Assembly (NCBI GenBank): GCA_013816695.1
Contig: JACDDZ010000053.1
Location: forward strand, 1 to 9,447
DNA from: Gemmatimonadaceae bacterium
GTDB lineage: Bacteria > Gemmatimonadota > Gemmatimonadetes > Gemmatimonadales > Gemmatimonadaceae
DNA length: 9,447 nucleotides
Direction: 5' to 3'
Below are positions 1 to 8,116 of the stretch, in pieces (the first letter of the stretch is position 1; each line of letters opens with the position of its first letter). Under the pieces are notes generated by a model. It ran no database searches and was not told where the DNA came from. It saw nothing but the letters and a program-made list of their open reading frames with translations. The position numbers and the translations under genes were made by a program.

Positions 1-746
1 CGTGCATTGACACGATCGTGCCGGTCAGCAGCACCGAAACTGCCGAACTTGTGAAGCTGCTCGAGAACACCTTCCGAAGCGTGAATATCGGCCTGGTCAA
101 CGAGATGGCGATTGTGTGTGACAAGCTTGGCGTGAACGTCTGGGAAGTCATCGAAGCGGCGGCAACAAAGCCGTTTGGATTCATGAAGTTCACGCCCGGC
201 CCAGGAATTGGCGGACATTGCATCCCTCTCGATCCGCACTATCTCGCCTGGAAGATGCGCACGCTCAACTACAAGACGCGCTTCATCGATCTTGCGAGCG
301 AGATCAACAGCGAGATGCCAGCGATCGTCGCGCGCAAAGTTGCCACTGCACTAAACGAAGATAAGAAGGCGGTCAACGGTAGTCGTGTGCTGGTGCTAGG
401 CGTCGCGTACAAGAAGAACATCGACGACATGCGTGAAAGCCCGGCGCTGGACGTGATTCGCCTCCTTGAAGACCAGGGAGCAGTGGTCGTTTATCATGAT
501 CCGCATGTAGCGGTGCTTCGCGCGGATGGCCACGAGCACCGCAGTGTGGAGTTGACTGACGATGAGCTGACCAGCGCAGACGCCGTGGTGATCGTTACCG
601 ATCATGAGGCTGTGGACTATCGCAGGGTTGTGGACCTCGCTTCGGTTGTCGTTGACACTCGCAATGCGACCGCATCGCTTTCGAACCCGCGCGCTCGCGT
701 TGTCTCGCTCTCGTCAGGATCTCATTCGCTCGCCCCGGTCAGCTGA
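1..746 (+). CDS. Nucleotide-sugar dehydrogenase, UDP-GlcNAc/ManNAc type (3' part only)
   Basis: This is the C-terminal half to two thirds of an NAD-dependent UDP-sugar 6-dehydrogenase; the N-terminal Rossmann domain lies left of the window. The open frame (codons from base 3) enters from the edge with no start needed, and TGA is at 744-746. The core motif GPGIGGHCIPLDPHYLAWK is typical of the WbpA/WecC/TviB branch, and the catalytic Cys codon is at 219-221. The KLLENTFRSVNIGLVNE helix comes before it. The C-terminal UDP-binding domain shows LGVAYKKNIDDMRESPALD and ends near a VVDTRNAT motif. Family knowledge: these enzymes oxidise C6 of UDP-N-acetylhexosamines in two steps to the uronic acid, for O-antigen or capsule. 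The exact substrate (UDP-GlcNAc or UDP-ManNAc) cannot be read from this piece. It is followed after 10 bases by a second, different UDP-sugar dehydrogenase, in what looks like one operon. Confidence 0.9.
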   Translation, partial: CIDTIVPVSSTETAELVKLLENTFRSVNIGLVNEMAIVCDKLGVNVWEVIEAAATKPFGFMKFTPGPGIGGHCIPLDPHYLAWKMRTLNYKTRFIDLASEINSEMPAIVARKVATALNEDKKAVNGSRVLVLGVAYKKNIDDMRESPALDVIRLLEDQGAVVVYHDPHVAVLRADGHEHRSVELTDDELTSADAVVIVTDHEAVDYRRVVDLASVVVDTRNATASLSNPRARVVSLSSGSHSLAPVS

Positions 747-748
747 GG
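745..748 (+). promoter_or_regulatory. Shine-Dalgarno site for the UDP-glucose dehydrogenase gene
   Basis: GAGG overlaps the TGA stop of the upstream dehydrogenase and lies 8 bases before the GTG at 757. It decides the start: the frame stays open further upstream, but the Rossmann fold begins exactly at this GTG. The overlap of stop and ribosome site suggests translational coupling. Confidence 0.6.
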
Positions 749-756
749 CGCGACGG

Positions 757-2064
757 GTGAAGATTTCCGTAATCGGATCGGGGTATGTCGGTCTGGTCGT
801 TGGGGCGTGCCTCGCCGAGACCGGCAACGACGTAGTCTGCGCAGATGTGGACTCGAAGAAGATCGAAGGGCTCAAGAAGAACAAGCTCCCCATCTACGAG
901 CCTGGACTGGAAGGACTTGTCGAGCGCAACCAGGAGCAGGGCCGACTTGAATTCACGACCGATGTAGGTGGTTCGATTGCCCAGTCGGATGTCGTTTTCA
1001 TTGCGGTTGGAACACCGCCGGGCGAGGACGGGTCGGCCGACCTGAAACACGTGCTCAGGGTTGCAGAGTCCATCGGCAGGCACATGACCCGCGAGATGGT
1101 TGTGGTCACCAAGTCGACAGTGCCGGTAGGAACCGCTGCGAAAGTCGCAGCTGAAATCAAGAAGTTTGCAAAGCACGAGTTTTTCATGTGCAGCAATCCC
1201 GAGTTCCTGAAGGAAGGGGCTGCCGTGGATGACTTCATGAAGCCGGACCGCGTGGTCCTTGGCGTCGACAGCCAGCAGGCGCGTCGAGTCATGTCGGAGC
1301 TTTACGCGCCATTTGTGCGGACGGGAAACCCGATCATCCTCATGGATATCTCGTCTGCCGAGATGACCAAGTATGCGGCGAACGGGATGCTTGCGACGCG
1401 TATTTCGTTCATGAACGAGATCGCGAATCTTTGTGAAAAGGTCGGCGCGAACGTGGATTTCGTAAGGAAAGGAATCGGGAGCGACTCCCGGATCGGGTCG
1501 AGCTTCCTCTTCCCGGGCCCCGGATACGGCGGGTCATGTTTTCCGAAGGACGTGAAGGCGTTGATGCGGACTGCAGAGGGTAATGGTCTTCCACTCGAGG
1601 TGCTCAATGCAGTGGATTCCGTAAACGAGCGCCAGAAGAAGCTGCTCGGGCGGAAACTTCGGACTGCCTTGGGTGACAAACTGAAAGGGGCGCGCATTGC
1701 GATCTGGGGCCTGGCATTCAAGCCACGCACTGACGACATGCGGGAGGCCCCGTCACTCTGTCTCATCGAGGACCTGCTGGAAGCTGGCGCAACGATCTGT
1801 GCGCACGATCCCGCGGCAATCGAGGAGACGCGCCGTATTATCGGCGACCGGATCGAGTATGCGGAAACCAATTATGACGCACTGGCTGGCGCAGATGCAC
1901 TTGTAGTGATCACTGACTGGAATGAATACCGGCACCCTGACTTCATTCGCGTGCGCTCTGCGCTCAAGCGTCCTGTAGTCATCGATGGTCGCAATCTTTA
2001 CGACCCCGAGCAGATGAAAGAGCTCGGAATCCAATACTTCTCCATCGGGCGGGCAAGCGTATGA
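757..2064 (+). CDS. ugd: UDP-glucose 6-dehydrogenase
   Basis: A full-length 435-residue protein, the usual family length. It converts UDP-glucose to UDP-glucuronate with two NAD+, in the cytoplasm, supplying surface polysaccharide synthesis. Visible motifs: N-terminal GSGYVG nucleotide-binding loop (residues 7-12), the EPGLE segment, STVPVGT, NPEFLKEGAA with DFMKPDRVVLG, the central TKYAANGMLATRISFMNE helix, the catalytic loop GPGYGGSCFPKDVKAL with nucleophile Cys261, and GLAFKPRTDDMREAPS in the C-terminal UDP-binding domain. The GTG start is chosen because KISVIGSGYVG follows at once and GAGG lies 8 bases upstream; an extension to 604 would overlap the previous gene and match nothing. The stop overlaps the next start as ATGA (2061-2064), so the two are probably coupled. 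It resembles the preceding dehydrogenase in fold but belongs to the GGSCFPKD (UDP-glucose) branch rather than GGHCIPLDP. Confidence 0.93.
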   Translation: MKISVIGSGYVGLVVGACLAETGNDVVCADVDSKKIEGLKKNKLPIYEPGLEGLVERNQEQGRLEFTTDVGGSIAQSDVVFIAVGTPPGEDGSADLKHVLRVAESIGRHMTREMVVVTKSTVPVGTAAKVAAEIKKFAKHEFFMCSNPEFLKEGAAVDDFMKPDRVVLGVDSQQARRVMSELYAPFVRTGNPIILMDISSAEMTKYAANGMLATRISFMNEIANLCEKVGANVDFVRKGIGSDSRIGSSFLFPGPGYGGSCFPKDVKALMRTAEGNGLPLEVLNAVDSVNERQKKLLGRKLRTALGDKLKGARIAIWGLAFKPRTDDMREAPSLCLIEDLLEAGATICAHDPAAIEETRRIIGDRIEYAETNYDALAGADALVVITDWNEYRHPDFIRVRSALKRPVVIDGRNLYDPEQMKELGIQYFSIGRASV

Positions 2065-2843
2065 ACATGCAGCGTCCGGCCGGGGTAAAAAGGCCCATGA
2101 TTAAACGCGTTTCTTTGTATGCCCTCGCAGTGTTCGTATCCATATCCTGTACGCACGGATTCTACGCCGCCTCGTTCACAAACATGGACTCGTTGTATGC
2201 GGGTGCCATGAAGGAGTACAACGCCCACAACTGGGAAAACGCGACCAAGGCTTTCGAGCGGCTCACCCATGACCTGGATCCACGCGATCCGCGCCTGCCG
2301 GCTTCGTACTTCTACCTGGGGAAGTCGCAGGGAAAGATGGGTGATCATCTTCTTTCGGCGACCAGCTTCACGCGAGTGAGCGAGTCCTTCCCGCAGGATA
2401 CGCTGGCCGATGACGCACTGTTTGAGTCGGGAGCTGCGTATGAGCAGCTGTGGCGGAAACCGGACCTGGATGCGCAATACGGGGACAACGCTATCAATTC
2501 GTACCGCCTGCTCATCGCGCTTTACCCCCAGTCGACGCTGGTTCCGCGCGCGCAGCGCGAAATGGTGAAGCTGGATGAGTGGTTCGCCACCAAGGATTAC
2601 AACACCGGCTACCACTACCTGAAGCGTAAAGCGTACGACTCTGCCATCATCTACTTCAAGGATGTTCTCCGTCTGCACCCCGACGCGAAGAAGGCGCGGG
2701 AAGCACACCTGGCACTCCTCGAGGCGTACCGCGCGATTCATTACAACGAAGACGCGACCGAACTGTGCTCGGCGATGCGCACCAAGTACCCGAACGATCG
2801 CGAAGTGCGTGCAGCATGTGGAAACGCGCAGGCGAAGCCCTAG
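2061..2843 (+). CDS. bamD: BamD-like TPR lipoprotein, outer-membrane protein assembly
   Basis: A 260-residue protein with an N-terminal export signal (basic KR, then LYALAVFVSIS, then Cys30) and a mostly helical, TPR-like body. The repeats include YAGAMKEYNAHNWENATKAF, then a tract with YFYLGKSQGKMGDHLLSATS, then a run with YHYLKRKAYDSAIIYFKDVL and a final EAYRAIHYNEDATEL. Paired-helix spacing with RLTHDLDP and LYPQSTLVPRAQ is typical of BamD (YfiO/ComL), the lipoprotein that works with BamA to insert outer-membrane proteins. The lipobox (Ser-Ile-Ser-Cys) is not canonical, since position -3 is Ser rather than Leu/Val. An inner ATG at 2097 (Met13) would put the Cys at residue 18, a more normal signal length, and could be the true start; the 2061 start overlaps ugd by ATGA. 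Neither start has a strong ribosome site. The BamD assignment is likely but rests on length, architecture and its place before secA; a generic TPR lipoprotein is the alternative. Confidence 0.75.
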   Translation: MNMQRPAGVKRPMIKRVSLYALAVFVSISCTHGFYAASFTNMDSLYAGAMKEYNAHNWENATKAFERLTHDLDPRDPRLPASYFYLGKSQGKMGDHLLSATSFTRVSESFPQDTLADDALFESGAAYEQLWRKPDLDAQYGDNAINSYRLLIALYPQSTLVPRAQREMVKLDEWFATKDYNTGYHYLKRKAYDSAIIYFKDVLRLHPDAKKAREAHLALLEAYRAIHYNEDATELCSAMRTKYPNDREVRAACGNAQAKP

Positions 2844-2848
2844 GCTTT

Positions 2849-3436
2849 GTGCGCATCGGAGTCTACGGCGGGAGCTTTGATCCTCCGCACATAGGGCATC
2901 GTGTGCTGGCTGTAGACGCAGCCGAGTCACTCAAGCTGGACCGGTTGTTTGTAGTTCCTGCGGGGATTCAGCCGCTGAAGGCCCAAACGAGTGACGGCGC
3001 ATCGCCCGAGCATCGTCTGGCGATGGCAAAGCTCGCGTTTCGAGGTGTCGGCGTGGTGGAGGTAGACGAGTCTGAAGTGAAGCGACCCGGATTATCTTTC
3101 ACTGTGGATACCCTGGAAAGCTTTTCCAGTCGGTTTCCCGGCGCGCAGATTTTCCTGCTGCTTGGGCGGGACAGCTACGACTCGTTCAACAAGTGGAAGA
3201 ACCCCGGCAGGATTCGCGAGCTGTCGGGCCTGGTGATTCTCGAGAGAGGCAGTGAAATCAGGAAGGTAGAGGACGATGTGTTTGTTGTAGCGACCCGCCG
3301 GATCGAAGTGTCGTCGACCGAGATTCGCAGTCGCAGGAAAGCAGGGAAGTCCATCGCCGGGTTCGTACCCGATGCTGTGCTGAAGTACATCGAGGCAAAT
3401 AATCTTTACGCGCCGCAGGGCGCTTCGCAGGAATAA
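2849..3436 (+). CDS. nadD: Nicotinate-nucleotide adenylyltransferase
   Basis: A 195-residue enzyme transferring AMP from ATP to nicotinate mononucleotide to make deamido-NAD, the penultimate step of NAD synthesis, in the cytoplasm. The nucleotidyltransferase signature GGSFDPPHIGH is at residues 7-17 and the second ATP-binding signature SSTEIRSR at 155-162. Between them are LFVVPAGIQPLK, HRLAMAKLAF and LLLGRDSYDSFNKWKNP, all typical of NadD. The GTG start gives the usual opening (M)RIGVYGGSFDPPH. An in-frame ATG at 2816 would add 11 residues and overlap bamD by 28 bases; it is less family-like, though neither start has a clear Shine-Dalgarno. The gene begins 5 bases after the bamD stop and ends 4 bases before secA, so it should be co-transcribed with both. 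Confidence 0.93.
   Translation: MRIGVYGGSFDPPHIGHRVLAVDAAESLKLDRLFVVPAGIQPLKAQTSDGASPEHRLAMAKLAFRGVGVVEVDESEVKRPGLSFTVDTLESFSSRFPGAQIFLLLGRDSYDSFNKWKNPGRIRELSGLVILERGSEIRKVEDDVFVVATRRIEVSSTEIRSRRKAGKSIAGFVPDAVLKYIEANNLYAPQGASQE
3429..3432 (+). promoter_or_regulatory. Shine-Dalgarno site for secA
   Basis: AGGA lies 8 bases before the ATG at 3441 and just ahead of the nadD TAA stop (3434-3436), supporting that start and coupled translation within the operon. Confidence 0.6.
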
Positions 3437-3440
3437 AGAA

Positions 3441-6755
<3,315 letters not shown>

Positions 6756-6786
6756 ATCTGCGTGGCGAGCACCACAAGAAACGTCT

Positions 6787-7245
6787 TTAGAGAGTTTTCT
6801 CCATACAGACGCTGACAGGGCTGCTGACATATTCGCCGTAAGGCGGAATGTCGGAGTAGCCCTCTGACCGGTATAGCCCCAGCGCCTCGATCTGTTCCGG
6901 TCCTGTTTCGAGTCGCATACAGGAAATGCCGAGCGCGCTGGCCGTCTGCTCGAGATGTCGGATAAGCTTTCTTGCCACCCCTAGACCACGGAACTCGGGT
7001 CGGACGTACATGCGCTTCAATTCTGCACAGCTGACATCCAGAACGCGGAGAGCTCCGCATCCCAGCACGCTGTCGCCCGTTTCGATGATGAAAAAATGGA
7101 GTCTAGGGTCGCGTTCTTCGTTGGGATGCAGCCCGAACATATGCTCCGGCGGATAAAGTTTTAGAAACCCGGCGTCCAGCTCGTTGATCAGCTGCTTGGC
7201 AATCGGCTCGTCGGCGAATGCTCGGCGAAAGGTGAGCGCAGTCAT
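6787..7245 (-). CDS. GNAT-family N-acetyltransferase
   Basis: A 152-residue single-domain acetyltransferase using acetyl-CoA. The core is ELKRMYVRPEFRGLGVARKLI, with the pyrophosphate-binding loop R-G-L-G-V-A at residues 86-91, followed by a helix and MRLETGPEQIEALGLYRSEGY, the usual GNAT second half, then PPYGEYVSSP. This pattern resembles the PhnO/YsnE-like group of small-molecule acetyltransferases, but the substrate cannot be inferred. The start at 7245 gives MTALTFRRAF, a normal first strand; upstream ATGs in the same frame reach 7356 but would add a low-complexity, non-conserved extension into the radC start. There is no clear Shine-Dalgarno. It converges with secA (31 bases between the stops) and diverges from radC across about 97 bases. 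Confidence 0.85.
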   Translation of the reverse strand: MTALTFRRAFADEPIAKQLINELDAGFLKLYPPEHMFGLHPNEERDPRLHFFIIETGDSVLGCGALRVLDVSCAELKRMYVRPEFRGLGVARKLIRHLEQTASALGISCMRLETGPEQIEALGLYRSEGYSDIPPYGEYVSSPVSVCMEKTL

Positions 7246-7252
7246 GAAACCA

Positions 7253-7258
7253 AAGGTA
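7253..7258 (-). promoter_or_regulatory. Possible -10 element close to the acetyltransferase start
   Basis: On the minus strand this reads TACCTT, 7 bases before the ATG at 7245. It matches the TATAAT consensus only at the first, second and last positions, and no -35 is seen at normal spacing. It is listed because radC has the same hexamer in the same place. Weak on its own. Confidence 0.2.
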
Positions 7259-7330
7259 ACAAAGGCGGCGGCTCGCGCGGGGTTGATAATGGCCGCGCGC
7301 ACTTGATGCCTTCGCCTGGCAGGCACGGAG

Positions 7331-7336
7331 TACCTT
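7331..7336 (+). promoter_or_regulatory. Possible -10 element close to the radC start
   Basis: TACCTT ends exactly 6 bases before the radC ATG at 7343. If used, transcription would begin at or next to the A of the start codon, giving a leaderless mRNA, in keeping with the lack of any ribosome site. No convincing -35 at 16-18 bases; TTGATG at 7303 is 22 bases away. Weak. Confidence 0.22.
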
Positions 7337-7342
7337 GGCTGC

Positions 7343-8026
7343 ATGTCACTTCGCATAATGGAGCTTCCACCAGCTGAACGTCCACGTGAGCGGTTGAAGT
7401 CGCACGGAGCGCGCGCGCTTGGATCTGCGGAACTTCTTGCGATCCTCCTCGGCAGCGGATCCGGTGGGAAATCGGCGCTATCGCTCGGTCAGGAAATTCT
7501 GGGCAGCGCAAGTGGATCGCTCCGGCGCCTCGCCGCCCTGCCCGTTGCGTCCATTACCGCTATCTCCGGGGTGGGAACCGCACGGGCGATTGGCATCCAC
7601 GCGGCACTTGAGCTGGGAAGGCGGATGGCGTCCGAGTCGCGCGAGGAAGGGGCACCGGTTCGCTGGCCGCGCGACGTGTTCGAGATTTTCTCCCCCAAGC
7701 TCGAGGACCTTCCGGTAGAGGAGTTTCATGTTGCGATCCTTGACTCGCAGCACCGTCTGGAACGCGACGTGACTATTACGCGCGGGCTGTTGAATTCATC
7801 GCTCGTGCATCCGCGCGAAGTTTTTCGTGAAGCCATAGCGGAGAACGCCGCAGCGATTATCCTCGTTCACAATCATCCGAGCGGGGATCCTACTCCTTCG
7901 GGTGATGACCGCGCCGTTACCGAACAGCTCGTCCAGGCGGGGAAGCTGCTCGACATTCCGGTGCAGGATCATGTGATAGTTGGGCGGGGGCGGTACATCT
8001 CGTTTGCGGAGGCGGGGATGCTTTAA
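7343..8026 (+). CDS. radC: RadC-family JAMM/MPN protein
   Basis: The 227-residue protein has the standard RadC layout. An N-terminal helical part (ELPPAERPRERL, then ALGSAELLAILLGSG) leads to a helix-hairpin-helix stretch TAISGVGTARAIGIHAALELGRR (from about 71), then a C-terminal MPN/JAB domain. The JAMM metal site is complete: Glu126/127 in VEEFHVAILD, His176 and His178 in VHNHPSGDPTPSGDD, and Asp189. Family knowledge: RadC was named for DNA repair, but that role in E. coli was later withdrawn and its true function is unclear; phage- and plasmid-borne relatives are linked to anti-restriction or recombination. Start: an in-frame TGA at 7304 leaves this ATG as the first candidate; the ATG at 7358 (Met6) is possible. 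There is no Shine-Dalgarno. It diverges from the acetyltransferase and is followed after 90 bases by the Rel gene. Confidence 0.92.
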   Translation: MSLRIMELPPAERPRERLKSHGARALGSAELLAILLGSGSGGKSALSLGQEILGSASGSLRRLAALPVASITAISGVGTARAIGIHAALELGRRMASESREEGAPVRWPRDVFEIFSPKLEDLPVEEFHVAILDSQHRLERDVTITRGLLNSSLVHPREVFREAIAENAAAIILVHNHPSGDPTPSGDDRAVTEQLVQAGKLLDIPVQDHVIVGRGRYISFAEAGML

Positions 8027-8076
8027 GGGCCACGACAAAAAAGCTTCTTGCTGCCAGCAGCTTTTGTTGCCGGCCC
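8027..8076. terminator. Imperfect inverted repeat after radC, candidate terminator
   Basis: The repeat starts at the base after the radC stop. The outer arms GGGCC (8027-8031) and GGCCC (8072-8076) are perfect complements. Inside them, CAAAA (8036-8040) can pair with TTTTG (8062-8066), or AAAAGCT (8039-8045) with AGCTTTT (8059-8065). At the centre, GCTG (8050-8053) and CAGC (8058-8061) form a small hairpin followed by TTTTGTTG. The A-run, hairpin, T-run layout is like a weak intrinsic terminator that could work in either direction. Pairing is interrupted and the T-run is broken, so it could also be a regulatory or chance structure. Confidence 0.4.
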
Positions 8077-8104
8077 ATCCGTTTCCCGCGTACTGTCGAC
8101 GGGA

Positions 8105-8110
8105 TATACT
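8105..8110 (+). promoter_or_regulatory. Probable -10 element for the rel gene
   Basis: TATACT differs from TATAAT at one base. It ends 6 bases before the ATG at 8117, so the predicted first transcribed base is the A of the start codon. The hexamer 17 bases upstream, TTTCCC (8082-8087), is a poor -35. There is no ribosome site between the hexamer and the ATG. Confidence 0.45.
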
Positions 8111-8116
8111 ATATGA

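Noticed and set aside
604..756. Upstream extension of the UDP-glucose dehydrogenase frame to an ATG at 604
   Set aside because: It overlaps the preceding gene by over 140 bases, encodes low-complexity Arg/Leu-rich sequence, and the Rossmann fold starts at the GTG at 757 with its own GAGG site.
1476..1490. Inverted repeat CGGGAG-CGA-CTCCCG in ugd
   Set aside because: Inside conserved coding sequence with no T-run; a chance hairpin in GC-rich DNA.
1998..2930. Long minus-strand open frame (310 codons) opposite bamD
   Set aside because: Its product is Arg/Val/His-rich with no recognisable motif and lies opposite a gene with clear TPR features. It is explained by GC-rich codon bias.
6756..6786. 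Possible terminator between the convergent secA and acetyltransferase genes
   Set aside because: Only a 4-base stem (GTGG/CCAC) without a T-run could be found, too weak to call.
6787..8026. Acetyltransferase plus RadC as a toxin-antitoxin or defence module
   Set aside because: The genes diverge, there is no small antitoxin partner, the acetyltransferase lacks TacT-like features I could point to, and RadC is the common chromosomal form with no mobile-element genes nearby.
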